A stretch of 64,000 bases of DNA from Ficedula albicollis (lineage: Eukaryota; Chordata; Aves; Passeriformes; Muscicapidae). Location: NCBI RefSeq assembly GCF_000247815.1, contig NC_021678.1:2248358-2312357 (forward strand), read 5' to 3'. The notes under the pieces are model-generated. The model was not told where the DNA came from and did not search any database. It saw only the letters and a list, made by a program, of their open reading frames with translations. Positions 25,261 through 39,113 of this stretch are shown piece by piece (positions within the stretch are counted from its first letter, which is position 1; each line of letters starts with the position of its first letter). Made by a program: the position numbers and the translations under genes.

Positions 25261-25270
25261 CGGGCACCGC

Positions 25271-25997
25271 TGCTGCCACTATCCTGCTCGTTTAGGGCTG
25301 AGGGAAGCTCCTGGACCTTCTTCACCACATTTGAAACGGCTCAAGCTTCACGTTTCATCAGCGGTGACTCTTCCCTCTCATTATCTTCCACTCTAGTTTC
25401 TGTACCCGGATCTCTGATCCGTTTACCATAAGATCCACTTACTCCAATCCTTGACCCCGCATCTTTTGATGCAACACACAACTAATTCTTCACGAGAGCC
25501 TCTTTCCTTCTGCCAAAGAGCTCTCCAGGAGCAGCTCTGTGGTACAGCCAAACCCATTCACAGTCCCCTTCACACACTTATCCCGAAGCTCTTTTTCAAT
25601 CAGTTCTCCACCCCAAAGGCCTAATGACCAGTGGAGAGCAGGAGGAACAGCTGCAGCCTTGCAGGGTGTTGAACTGCCTCCTTGGGGTGCTTGGATGAGG
25701 GAAATAAGCACAGAAGTGTTTTGAAAGAGTGCTCCCTCCTCTCCCTCAAAACTGCCAATAATCAGGAGCTGATTTTCTCTGTCCTGTTAGAGCTTGTTTG
25801 ACTCCTTGAGAAATTAATACCCGTCCTTAAGGTTAGGATGATACAAGCACTGATGATTTTTCAATGGCTCAGCTTCAGGCTTGTAGAACAGCAAAATTAT
25901 CATCATGTGTGATTAGGTAAAGCAGAAGTTTCATTATTTAAAGCAAAAAGAACATGCATTAATATTCTCTGTGATAAATGCAGAAGCACATCTGATA
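25271..25997. other. Possible retroviral leader, then unrecognised sequence
   Basis: The sequence directly after the second primer binding site (to perhaps 25.5 kb) is presumably the 5' leader of the same element. I see no gag-like frame and cannot place the right end of the element. Confidence 0.3.
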
Positions 25998-26235
25998 GGA
26001 TCATAAAATATCCAGAGGTGAAAGGGGCCCATAAGGATTATCAAGTCCAACTCCTGGCCCTGAACAGGACACCCCAAGAATCCACCCTGTGCCTGAGAAC
26101 ATTGTCCAAATGCTCCTTGAACTCTGGCAGGTATGGGGCCATGATCATTCTCTGGGCATCCTGTTCACTGGCAGGTTTGGGGCCATGATCATTCTCTGGG
26201 CGTCCTGTTCACTGTCTGACCACCTCAATTCACAC
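25998..26235 (-). mobile_element. CR1 LINE fragment, antisense, with 44-bp internal duplication
   Basis: 'TAGGATCATAAAATATCCAG', 'AAGTCCAACTCCTGGCCCTG', 'ACAGGACACCCCAAGAATCC' and 'CAAATGCTCCTTGAACTCTG' are typical of reverse-complement CR1. A 44-bp block with GGGGCCATGATCATTCTCTG occurs twice in tandem, at about 26126 and 26170. Confidence 0.9.
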
Positions 26236-28384
26236 TTCTGGCTACAAACATTTTGGAAAACAGCCTGAACTCTTCTTTACTATCAATATAATCCAAAATA
26301 TGGATCAAACTGGAGCTGTGGAGTAGGAGCAGCACCACAGAAGCACACATAGTTTACTTCTCACCTGCCCCCATGCATCTAAATTTAAATCCTTACAGCC
26401 AAGGTGTGGGGAAATGGCAGCATTCAGATCCTGGGTTTAAAACATTCACTTGTGCAATGAGATGTGGCCCTTTCCTTCGGGGAAGGGGGGAAAAAAGGTA
26501 TGAAGGCATTAAGTGCACAAGAGCACTCTGCTCCTCCACACACACCAACCCAAAGCTTAGGACGATGCCAAAGCAGCCACCCCACTGGTGAGCTCCACAA
26601 TCCAAAAACTCAAAACCACAAAAACTGTGCCAATGACCCTACTCTGCTCACCCTGCCCTGAGCCCTGGCAGCCCCCCAGGACACCAACACAGAGCACTGG
26701 GAAGGAGATGCCTCCCACACTCACCCAGCCCCGGGCTGGGGGTGTCTCAGCCCCTCCGCTTCAGAAGCAAGAAGTAGGAAAAAATAGACAAGGCTGTGGT
26801 TATTATTCAAGGTTTTGGAGCCAGGAGGGATGGGGGAGGCTGGGAAATGTCACAGACTTCTTGAGGACGTGACACAGGCTGGCTTGTGGGCAAATTAACA
26901 CAACCCGGAGAACTCGCTCAGGCTCATCAGGGTAATGAAATGTGATATCCACTGGAGAAAGCAGGGGCAGGGACAGCTCCACTTTGCTGTAGCAGCGATG
27001 CCCTTTAGACGAAAGACTCCCTGGTGAAATGCAAAACAACTCTGGGACAGAGTGGATTCAAGCAGGGTCCAAGCATAGCAAATCCATAACCTCGTAAGGA
27101 GATCCCTTCTGTTTATTTCTGTGCTGCACCAGGATGTGCCCAAGAGAATTTGGGGAGCAGACACTCAAGAAACACTGCCATTTTCCTGTTCTCCTCCCAG
27201 TCCTGCTGTTCAGGGGCCAGACCAAAAGGTCTCACCCCAAAAATCCTCGCTGGCTACACACATACAGGCACATCCAACAGCCACAGGTCCTGTAAGTCTG
27301 ACTTACAGCAGCTGCTGCACCACGCAGGGAGGGAAATCCTCCTGGCAAACAACTCTGCCCACCCAGACACTTCTTTTCTCCTCCTGATCGACCCAAACCT
27401 GCCAGCACTCATTTCCTGCAAGGACAGACAAATTCCAGCTCCTTTTAAACTCTCCTGTCCAACACTGGTTGTTAGGATGGTCGGTGTCATCTCAAGACCA
27501 GCAAGGAAATATTCCTTGCTAACAATTGGGACTGCCATTCCCACCTCTTCAGAGATGCTTTTTGGCACTGTCCCTACCTCTGGTCCCATGGCACATCCTT
27601 CTAACAGCTCCCAGCCCTCCTGACTCTCTCCAGGCTTGCAGGGGAAGACTTGTCTTTTGAGCTAATACAGTTTTTCTGTAAATCAACCTTCTTTCAGGGC
27701 CCTCTGCCTTGCCCTTACCTCCCCATCTTCTGTCATCACAACCAGATTAATTTTTCTCTAAGTGGGACTCCTGGGAAACTCTTTTAGAGGAACTTCAAGG
27801 AGTTCCTAGGAAAGGTTCTCCAAAACAACTCTGTTCTTGCCCTAACATGGCCTGAGCATTGTACACAGATACAAAAAGGAAAATTCCCATTACACTACGG
27901 ATAACACCAGCTGAGAGCTCCTCTGCTGTAGCTCCGAGTAAAAGGGAGTCACCAGCCCTAGGGAGAGGGAAAAAACCAGGGATCACAGCTTTAACTTCAC
28001 TTTTCACACTTTCCTTCACAGAGGAAATGCTGCATTAAGATACTGGGTGAAGGATATCACACTCCCCCTCTCAGCTCAAAACACGTAGCCCTCTGTTCCA
28101 GAACCCCAAATTGCCCTGCTTGGGCAGGTGATTCATTTGTTAAATAATTTCTTTGGTGCTGCCTGGACTTGAATTAATTTTAGTGAATCCATATCCAAAG
28201 ACGCCAACCCTTGTCCCTGAAAGCCTGAACTGCTGCGACATTCTGTTTTTGTTTTCCCAGAGACTGTTGCCTCAAAACCATCTCCTGAAATATTTGTTTC
28301 TCCACGCAGCTTGTTTTGGGGTGGGGGGTTTTTTTTGTTTTTTTTTGTTTGTTTGTTTGTTTGTTTTTAGGGCTTTAAATAAGC
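26236..28384. other. Intergenic DNA, nothing recognised
   Basis: No gene or family-level repeat was seen. A short TTTG/TTTTG-rich simple repeat lies at about 28329-28370. Confidence 0.45.
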
Positions 28385-28830
28385 TGTTGCAAAAACGTTG
28401 ACTTCGCAAACAAAGTTTCCGCTCGGAGCAATTTGTCTGCTGCGCGGCATCTTAATTCGGGCGCGTGTTTCGGGAAGGGCTGTGCAGCAGCCAGGCTTTG
28501 GGAAGTCACGTAAATCAGCACACTCAGGTCTGCCTGCGCTAACGAGGAATGAATGCCTCCTTCCCTTCCTTGGTGTGTGTCACGGGCGCCTCTCCCGCTC
28601 CCCACCTTCCCCGCTGGCTTCAGGATGCGACCACAGGAATTGTCGCCCCGAATCGCACTGATAAACCATCCAAATTGGTGCCCTCTCTCCGCTCACACCC
28701 CACACCAGCTGCTGCGGGTTTAACTCTCCTGCTGATTGACGGCGATGGAACAGCACCACCACGAGGGACAGATTTCCTTCGCGTTGGGGCAACCCCTCCT
28801 TTCCCTCTGCCTCTGATCACGGATTTCCGT
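28385..28830. promoter_or_regulatory. CpG-containing segment, possible regulatory element
   Basis: A local cluster of CpG dinucleotides (TTTCCGCTCGGAGC, TGCTGCGCGGCATC, TTCGGGCGCGTGTTTCGGG, TTGACGGCGATGG) stands out in CpG-poor surroundings. No exon was identified. The call rests on composition only. Confidence 0.3.
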
Positions 28831-29024
28831 CCTGCCCCACGTACCTGGGAATGCTGCACGTTCAGAGCACCTGCTGTGGTTTTCTGGGAGGGACACAGCA
28901 GTGTCAGCCATGAAGATGTTATGAGGGCTGGAGCACCTCTGCCACGAAGACAGGCTGGGAGAAACCCTTCCTGTGCCTAGGTGGGGCTGTGTAAAAAGGA
29001 GGGAGAGGGACTTTTTACATGGGC

Positions 29025-29305
29025 TGATAGTGACAGGACGAGGAGCAGTGGTTTTAAACTGGCAGAGGGAGGTTTAGATGGGATGTTAGAAAGAAATTGT
29101 TCCCCAGGAGGGTGGGCAGGCCCTGGCACAGGGTGCCCAGAGCAGCTGTGACTGTCCCTGGATCTCTGGCAGTGCCCAAGGCCAGGCTGGATGGGGCTTG
29201 GAGCAGCCTGGGATGGTGGAAGGTGCCCCTGCCCATGGCAGGAGGGTGGAACAAGGTGGGCTTTAATGTCCCTTTCAACCCAAACCGTTCTGTGATTCTG
29301 GCAAG
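29025..29305 (+). mobile_element. CR1 LINE 3' end, sense
   Basis: A well-preserved tail: 'TGGTTTTAAACTGGCAGAGG', 'CCTGGCACAGGGTGCCCAGA', 'AGGCCAGGCTGGATGGGGCT', 'GCCCCTGCCCATGGCAGG' and 'CAACCCAAACCGTTCTGTGA'. Confidence 0.95.
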
Positions 29306-31521
29306 GAGTTTTGCAGTTTGGCACATTAACTGAGTGAACAACTGTCGACTCCTGTATTGCCCCTCAGCTGCAGGTGACCACCACTTAAGCCTCCCAAAAT
29401 GGGCACAGGTGACTTGCCAGTGTCATTCACTGACTCAAACATCTCAGTTATTGCTCTGTCTCTTCTGCAAATGGGAACAGTCCTTGCAAGTGAAGCAACC
29501 TCAGGAAGTTCAGTGTAAAAATGTGACGCTTGCTGTAGCAGGGAAGCCTTCCCTTGCCTCTCATCACTGTCAGAGCCTATCTTCCCAACCCTTCTGTTTG
29601 GGCTGGAGGGCTCCAGGCTATGTGCCAGCTCCCACAGATACATCCAAGCCCTCCTCTCACCCCAGGGCAGTGAAAGAAGGAGCCAGGCCAGACTCAGCCC
29701 AGCTGCAAGTCTTCCTCCTGTGCAGCGGGCATGCACACAGCCCCGGGAATCAGATGGACAAAACCCACGGATAATTGGATGCTGCAGGGATCCCAGGGCA
29801 AGGAGGGGATGGGGATAGGCCTGGGCTGCCTTGCAGAGTTCAGCTCTCTCCCTCAGCCAGGAAATTTGCAGCATAATTAAAATGAAATGTTGGCGTCTGT
29901 GTTGCACGTTGAAATATTGATGGAGGGAGGCATAAAGCATTTTATGAAGGCAGGCTTCCATTTTGTGATTTACTGCCCCCAAACACCGCTTTCACAGAAC
30001 CTACTTGGGAAAAAATGGGGAGAGATGAAAGAGCAGTAGGGGTTTTATCACTGCAGAAAATGGGAAGGGAATTGGACAAAGTTAAATACAATGCATTGAG
30101 ACAGTCTCTGGCACTGAACTTCAGATACAGCAGGAGCTCGCTCACACCTGGGAAAGGTCCTCTGAAATCTATGGGCATTCTTCTCCCCTTTCCTTGTGCC
30201 ATAGCAATGCTGGGAAGGGGCTACACTGCTTTTAAGTGCAGATAAAAAGAGGTCAAGCCCCTGTTTATAACGAGACTTGCAGTGAAGCACTCACAGCTCT
30301 GTGGGAAGGCACAGGAAGGACTCCACCTTTACCTGAAACTGTGGTTATTACTCAGCCCACCAAGCACGGCCAAAGGGCTCCATCCTTGTTTCAAAAAAGG
30401 GGAGGAGGAAATATTTAGAGAGCATTTAATAAATGACCTAATTAGCACAGGCAAAAGCAGAGGCTTTTGCTGTAGCAGCAGCAGCTAACCCTGCCTGACA
30501 CATATTTGCCACAGAAACGAGTGGCACATTTGCCTCCAGGATGAGAGAAATCCCAAACCTTGAGTCTGTAGGCTGGCACTCAACCTACCCAGTCCTAGGC
30601 ACTGCCAGGTGCAGTTCAGGTCATGGACAGACCCTGGTGGAGCAGCTCAACACAGCCAGGGTGTGACACAGGGTGCCCAAATGCTTCACTTCAAGGGTCT
30701 GTGCTGGTTTGGGCTCAGCCCAGCTCCCCCAGCTGGAATGTTCTCTTGCTTCTCAATGCAGGCAGAACCTTGTCTCATTTATTCAATTCCCATTTCTTCC
30801 AAAAATTAGGTTCATTAGATTTCAGCTTTACGCTTTCTACCTATTCAAGTTCCATTTCCTCTCCTAAGCTAAAGGACTTGGCTTTCTGAGCCAACTTTAA
30901 ACCATTAAACTTTGACCATACCTTTGAATTCAAGTGGTTACAGGTACAGTGTTGAACCCCTGGCACAAAGCAGCTGTTGTCCCACAAGCTGAGGCAGAAG
31001 AGGAAGCAAAACCAACCAGGTTGAATATTCAAAGCTGTCTGGGTGGAAGAGCCTTTACTAACTACTTCTCTTGTGAAAATATGTTTCATTTTAAGGTTTG
31101 AGCCTGTTTTAACATAGAAATGGGATTCATCCAACAGGGCAACTTCCTTGCAAGATGAATTTTTATATTCCATGCTCCCTTTACAAGTAATTCACTCAGA
31201 GCCATGCAACAAAACACTTTATGAAGCCCCTCGATTTACTGGTTCCTCAGCAGAAAATATCAGCGAGAGCTCTGTGGAAAATTAAATATATGCACATATT
31301 GAGAAAAACAGTAAGTGATAGATACCACTCAATGAAGTTTTATGCAACCAATTGCTGTTGGTGGATATGTGATTTAAAGGTTGCATTAAATATCTGAAGC
31401 TTTAACTAATCACTGTATAAATAACTTACAGTGGTGGCTGCAGGCAAACGACTGATTTTCATCTTCTCAGCAGACCCGTATCAACTGAGGTGGATCCAAA
31501 TTGAGATCTACAGGAGGATGG
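29306..31521. other. Intergenic DNA, nothing recognised
   Basis: No gene was recognised. The stretch at about 31190-31440 is AT-rich, non-repetitive and contains TTAAAT and ATTAAATAT motifs; it could be conserved non-coding sequence. Confidence 0.4.
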
Positions 31522-31753
31522 GGAAAAAAAAAAGACTAATGCCAGGAACTCTATTGGAAAACCAGAGAGTAAGCCTGAGTATGGCAGCCTGCAAGGAGCA
31601 AAAATAGCACCTGTTAAAAAGTTTAGAAGTTCGTCTCAAAAAAAAAAAAGACTAATTCCAGGAACTCTATTGGAAAACCAGAGAGTAAGCCTGAGTATGG
31701 CAGCCTGCAAGGAGCAAAAATAGCACCTGTTAAAAAGTTTAGAAGTTCGTCTC
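31522..31753. repeat. Two-copy tandem duplication, 116-bp unit
   Basis: An A run, GACTAATGCCAGGAACTC... and ...GTTTAGAAGTTCGTCTC are repeated at 31522 and 31638. The copies differ at one base (AATGCC versus AATTCC) and in A-run length. Confidence 0.95.
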
Positions 31754-32457
31754 CAACAGCCACAGCACCACAGGGAGCAAGACCAAAAAGGTCTGAGAGA
31801 CACAGGGAAATTATCCACTGCACAATCCCTCCCTGGGTCACCCATGGGATTGTTAACAGGAGACAAATCCACTGCCCTAGGGCATTCATGGGGGATTGGA
31901 GGGTCACACTGGATAACCCAAGAGCAGGGGACAAACTTCAGCATCTCAGGAGGCCTCACTGAATGAATCCTTTTAGCCCCTCAATTTAAATAATTTTAAT
32001 CTGACAAAAGAGAGAATTGCTTCAGGGCAGATTCACCTGGCAGGAAGGAAATTACACGACTTCCCAACATGACCAAGCATTTGCTGAGTTGCAGGAACAT
32101 TCAGGAAATAACCTCACAGATGAGCAAGGACAGCAATACTCTCTTATTCTGGGGAGCAAGGGTGAGCATGCAGACCATGGCTTCCCAGAAAAACACCAGA
32201 TGTTTGCCTGGGTCAGGAAACACTTCCAAAAAGTCTAACTCCTCCTTCCTGGTTTTGAGGTTGTGCAGACAGCTTTGAACAATTTTGGGTTACCTGAGTG
32301 CAGATGTGGCTCCACCACTGGCCAAGTTAATTGTTAGGAGGAGGAAGGTAATTTGGACATCGATAAATATTCATCTTCACTCTCTCTCCTTCATGGCCCA
32401 AGAGACATTCTCTTACAAAATTAGTATAATCATACAATATTTGCCACCTTTAAAGAG
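31754..32457. other. Intergenic DNA, nothing recognised
   Basis: No gene or repeat family was recognised. Confidence 0.45.
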
Positions 32458-32591
32458 CATCCTGTCTCCTTTTCCCCCAAGGATGGTCACTTAGGATAAG
32501 GAGAGGAGCTGAAGCTCCTGCCCTCATCCTGTCTCCTTTCCCCCCAAGGATGGTCACCTAGGATAAGGAGAGGAGCTGAAGCTCCTGCCCA
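32458..32591. repeat. Two-copy tandem duplication, 67-bp unit
   Basis: CATCCTGTCTCCTTTTCCCC... ending GAAGCTCCTGCCC is present at 32458 and 32525, with two or three differences (TTTTCCCCC versus TTTCCCCCC, CACTTAGG versus CACCTAGG). Confidence 0.95.
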
Positions 32592-35257
32592 CCTCCTCCT
32601 TTAACCAACACAGAAGGGGCAGGGAGGGGAAGAAAGAGAAATACCATCAAGGTCAGTTTTCACTGGGATGAGGAAGAAAAGTGCCCTTTCACTGTCCTTT
32701 TTGGCTCCTGCTCCTGATGTTGAAATCCAAGAGCTAATGAAGATAGATGGGTTCATCCATACTGTTGGGGTCTGGATACTAATGAATATTATTTAATGGT
32801 CAAGAGCTGTCACGGGGCACATTGATTAATTAGCAGAGTTAGGAGGAGAGTGACTCCACCAGCACATCAGCTACTAATAATAGAACCCAAATCAGCTGGG
32901 AAGCAGAGCCAAAAGGATGAGGCAACTGTAGGCTCACAGCTCACCTTCACCACAAGGAACAAAGGCAAAAACCCTTCCAGATGGATTCTTTGCACCTCCC
33001 ACCCTGAAGTGTTGTCAGAGGGCCAGGTGTCCTCAGGGAGGACCAGTGGGGGTGGAGGTGACCTCCCATGATCGTGGCTGTGGGTCAGTGCTGGCAGAGG
33101 TCAGCAAAGGGGTGCTCCTTTCCCAAAGGATCTGCTGCTCCTTTTCTGCAAGGGGACCCACACCCCTTTCAGACCTGACAAGAGACCTCAGCACAGCCCC
33201 TCTTTACAGCTTTCTATCTTCTGAGGATACAAACTTTTACTCAGAATTGAGTCTCTAACACTTGGAGGTCTCAATTTCTCCTCGCTTCAGTTCTCTACCT
33301 CTACAAATAAACCCCCTCCACATCCATTTCAAGCATAATCTACTCAAAACATGAAATCTTTCTCCCTGTGTGACTACACAGCCTAGGAAAAACACAAACA
33401 GCAACAACAACCCCACAACAAGCAGCTTGTTATACAAGTTTTTTCTACCATACTGGAAAACAAACCAAAAAAAGAAATAACAAAAGTGACCCCTGGGAGA
33501 GGAGAGCTGCACTTAAGATAAGCTTCCCAGGTGTCTGGAGGAGTGCAGGGAATGATGATGAAATAGCTCTATCACACACACACACATTTGTTAGAGCACA
33601 CACTGACACAGCTGGGAGACACTGACAGCTCTGCAGAGTAAGACTAATTTCTAAGCACTGGAAATCATCTTGGTGGAAGGCTTAGGGGTAAAAATTATCC
33701 AGCCAATCTGACAGAGTGGTCATAATTTCGGAGCCTAACATCTCGGTCATGCCTGAGCCACAAATTATCTTTCTGCCTCAGCAGAGAGCAGAGGTCTTCA
33801 TGTTTTTTGTTGACATGGCAGGCTTGATCACTTGCTACAGAGGTTTGGAAAGTAAGACAGGTGGGTTTTGCACCATGCTTACTGCCAGTGAAGACAGAGG
33901 CACAGGGCAAAGAGGGGAAAGATCCTGGCCTGTTCTCCACTTTGCTGCTTTCCCACAAACTCCAAATCACCCTTTCTGAAGCTCTGTAAGGAAAAGCCAC
34001 AATTCCATGCACTAAAGTGCAGCTAAATCTCCCAGCAGTGTAAATGGAAGCAGGTGAAATAAAAGCCAATCTAGCGTCCTTTAAACTATACTTGAGTATA
34101 TCTCAGCTTGTCCCTCAAATTTTATCAGAAGATGGTGCCACAAAGACAGAAAAAACCTTTCCTCCAACTCCTCCCTCCTGGCTGGGGACTTCTGGTAATG
34201 AATATCCAAAACATGCCCCAGAAGCACAGCACCCACAGTCAGATTTTTCTGGTTTGTAGCCCAGAAATCAGCAGGTTTGTAGCAGGTATTTTACAGCACT
34301 AATTGATGAAAGCTATGCACCACTAATCAAAATGGGAGCCTGATGCTGCAGTCTACCCCTGAGCTCCAGACACAACAATTCAGATCCCAAATTTTGCTGT
34401 GCTGATGAGGTGGGTAAGACACACCAGGTGGGCTCTCACTCCTTCCCCCTCATCTGTGCACAGGAGAACTGCAGAGGCACCAGCAGGGTGCCCAAAACTA
34501 CAAGTGCTTTTAAATATCACAGCTCTCCCTCCTGCCCTAAGCTGAATTTGCCCACAAAAGCAAGGCTGGATTTCCAAGGAGCTATTGGGGTGAGACACTC
34601 TCAAACCCTTCAGCTGGTTTAAGGCACCTGTCAGTCATATCAACCCTCAGTTACCTGCTGAAGAAGGCAGAGCAGCTGCAGTCACCAGGCTGGAGTGCAT
34701 CAGAAGAGATGGCTGAGTTATTGCAGAGCTCCCTGTGGCCTCAGGCTCAGGTCTGCAGCACCACCACGGAACCTGTATTTATTTCCATGCTGGGCATTTG
34801 TTGTAAAGTGCTGATCAATACCTGGAGAAAAGCCCTCCCTTTGCTGAGTGATGCTGCTGATGCTGCTGGCTTCAGTCCTTGCTGCCATGGCAGGCAATAG
34901 CACATCTCCCACTTGCCCTGGAGCTGTTCATCTTTTTTGTTATCACAAAAGGAATTTGGGGAGAAAGGTTGGTGGCTTGTTTTCCCTCTTTCTCTGCCCT
35001 TGGCCACTGGGTCTGTTCCTCCTTTGCTTTGCAGGCAGTTTGTCCAAAGCCATTGATGAGCTCTCCTGAGCCTGATGATATATTAGAGATGGATTCCCTG
35101 ATACAGCCTCACAGTGGAACCCTCTCATCCCATGAACAAACATTGTCTGCCCCTGTGGGACACACTCCTGCTCCTCTCCTTCCCTTTGTGTGACCAGCAC
35201 GAGGACAAGGATCTTCTGAGGGGCTCAGGGTGAAAGAAATCCTACAATACACAGAAC
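32592..35257. other. Intergenic DNA, nothing recognised
   Basis: No gene was recognised. A short CA repeat lies at about 33573-33585. Confidence 0.45.
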
Positions 35258-35705
35258 CCCAGAATGGTTTGGGTTGGAAAGGACTTTTAAAATCATCCAG
35301 TTACACCCTGTGCCATGGGCAGGGACACCTTCCTCTAGCCCAGGTTGCTCCAAGCCCTGTCCAGCCTGGACTTGGACACCTCTAGGGATGGGACAGCCAC
35401 AGCTTCTCTGTGCCAGGGCCTCACCACCCTCACAGGGACAGTTACACCCCGTGCCATGGGCAGGGACACCTTCCTCTAGCCCTAAAATCATCCAGTTACA
35501 CCCTGTGCCATGGGCAGGGACACCTTCCTCTAGCCCAGGTTGCTCCAAGCCCTGTCCAGCCTGGACTTGGACACCTCTAGGGATGGGACAGCCACAGCTT
35601 CTCTGTGCCAGGGCCTCACCACCCTCACAGGGAACAATTTCTTTCTAATATCCCATCTAAATCTTCCTAATACCTAATCTAAATCTATACCCTTCCAGAA
35701 TACAG
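35258..35705 (-). mobile_element. CR1 LINE 3' end, antisense, with 195-bp internal tandem duplication
   Basis: 'CAGAATGGTTTGGGTTGGAA', 'ACCCTGTGCCATGGGCAGGG' and 'TGTGCCAGGGCCTCACCACC' identify reverse-complement CR1. The block from TAAAATCATCCAGTTACACC is duplicated with a period of about 195 bp (35288 and 35483). A shorter GTGCCATGGGCAGGG block inside it makes three copies in all. Confidence 0.93.
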
Positions 35706-38075
35706 TCAGGTCTCTTTCCCAGCACTGTCACCAGCATCTTCACTGCCCACAGTGCCTGGAGCAGGCAGCAGCAGCAGTTCCCAGTGAAAGCTCTCTTGCC
35801 ACAGGACGTTAGCTCTGAGATGACAGTGCAGGACAGCTGGTGCCACATGTCCCCCAGGAGCTCACAGCACCAGTGATTTTCTACTCTGGGTCACACTCAA
35901 CCACCTTCTTTTCTCCTTCCTCCCCTCCAGCTCCAAGACTGGCTCCGCAAGGTCATAAACACAGAGGAGTCATTTCCAAGGCACTACTCAGACAACCCTC
36001 AGCAGCACTTCAGAGGGATGTCAGCACAAGTCCAAGAGCTGAAACAAACCACCAAGTCCCTCCTTTTGAGCCCAAAGCCCTTCCAAGCAAGACACAGCTG
36101 TCTCAGAGGGCAGCAGAGCTGGCTGGACTCCCACAGCTCCATTTTGCTGTAGCACATCCACCAAGTGCCCAGCCCAGGCTGTGAATCAACGACACTCTGC
36201 AGTATTCCATCTCTCCCCTCCTCACCACGGAATTCTTTATCCCCAGACTTTGAAACGAGCTGCTCTGTTATCTAATTTGCTACCCCCGGCGGGTGAGGCA
36301 CAGCAGCATTTTGGGTTCTTAGGATTGCCACGTACACAATTTCCCCATTAATTTTGATCCAGCTTTGAACATGCAGCACAGACAGCATGGTCCAGTGGTC
36401 CTTCCCACTAATAGCAAGAACAAGCAGAGCACAGGAATTCAGTTTGTGAGAAGCAGCACAAAGCTCATTACAGGCTGGGAAGGAAGAGAGGTGGTAATGT
36501 AAATAAGAGAGTAACCTCATCAAAAGAGTATGTTTAATGCTAACAAGGAAAAAAAAAACCAAAAAAACAGTGCTGCACCTGACATGAATACCACGAGTTT
36601 CCAGTAGCAGGTTCTGCATTAAGAAAAATGTAAAATTTGACAATGTGTCTCCAGCAGCTCCCTGTACACCACGCTCCATGCCTGGGGGTGTGCTTTCACT
36701 CCCTCCTAGGAGGGCTACAGATGAAGCTGAGCACCCCAGCACACTCCCACAGACAATCTGTGAGAGACAGGCACACCCCCCAGCCACCAGGCGACCATTT
36801 ATCACCCAAAAAAAAACCCACTCTGTCTGCTCTCTCAGCCCTGATCGGAGAAAAAAAAATACTACTATGAAAACCACCCACAGGCAGATTTAGGAAATAA
36901 AATCCACAACCCTACAGTATAGCAAAGCTCCTGGAGTTGGCCCCTGTCCCCTCTAGCACCTTTCATGTGCCATGGCCATGCACTGCTTCTCTGTCTCCAA
37001 GGAAATCGCTGCCTTAGCATATATTTTCTCCTCTCACCATCTCCTGTGCATTAGCCACATCCCCAGGTGTTAAATACCTCACTAATCTCTGAACAACTGT
37101 TCTCACCTGGCTTTGTAGCCTGATGTTTCCAGTTCTGATCAGAGGGTTTGTTTGCCCAAAAGCTTCCCTACCTTCTTCTAATCCTACCCCATAAAACGTT
37201 TGTACAGACAGACCTCACCTTCACACCCACACTCAGGGCCCCTCTCCTGACCCCTTCCTGCTTTTTTTCCTGCAATTGCAAAGTCAAGAATAAAACCCTA
37301 GGACTTCCAGGACTTGAAAACAGAAATAGCAGCCAAATGATCTGGGGATAAGCTTTTAGCAGAGCCTGTTGCAATAGGGATCTGCATGCTGAACAGGGTC
37401 TCTTCATCAGGAGCTGGAGGGATGGGACAAGGGGAATGGTTTTAAACTGGGAGGAGAGATTTAAGGGGATTTCGGGGACCAGGTGGGTTTCTGAGAGCCC
37501 TCACCCTGTGCTCTCCTGCAAGGGACTGCCGTTTCAGGAACATCCTCGGTTTTCCAGCATTTTCCTGACCCCTAGTGACAAGACGTGGCTGTACAGCAGC
37601 TGCTTAACATGCAGCGCCGAACCCTCCCTGAATAAACAAGGAACAAAACTCTTTAACATGGGAAAATGGTTTCCAGATCTGTCAAGGCACTCGCCCTCCG
37701 CCACCCCTGCAAATTTGCCAGAAAATCCAACCTGTTTAACAAAGAGACTCAAATTTGGGCTGAAAGTCAGGGAACAAGCTGAGTGAATACAAGAAGCCTC
37801 CCTTGTGCCGGGCTCCAGCTGTGCCCAGGGAAGCTGAGCTACAGGACTAATCCATCAGCAAACCAAACAAAACAAGGGGTGGGGAGGAGGCAGTTTTGAT
37901 GGATTGCCTTCTCCTGGGGCAATTGCATCCTGTTGAGGGTGACCTTGGCAAGGCCACAAACCCCATGATCTCACTGCTGTCTGCTATGGACTGTGGAGCA
38001 AACTCCTGGGAAGGCAGCATGACACAGGGGGTGGGTGCATCAGCTGCCAGGACCCAGGGCCCTCGTGTTTGGCTT
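35706..38075. other. Intergenic DNA with a possible small CR1 scrap
   Basis: No gene was recognised. About 37410-37470 ('ATGGGACAAGGGGAATGGTT', 'TTTAAACTGGGAGGAGAG') looks like a short sense CR1 remnant. A/C homopolymers occur near 36545-36566. Confidence 0.4.
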
Positions 38076-38080
38076 CAAGG

Positions 38081-39113
<1,033 letters not shown>

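Noticed and set aside
25496..25724. gag-like coding sequence downstream of the primer binding site
   Set aside because: Only short frames without matrix, capsid or nucleocapsid motifs were seen.
36272..36877. 201-codon minus-strand frame
   Set aside because: Low-complexity hydrophobic and A/C-run content, no splice signals and no family resemblance.
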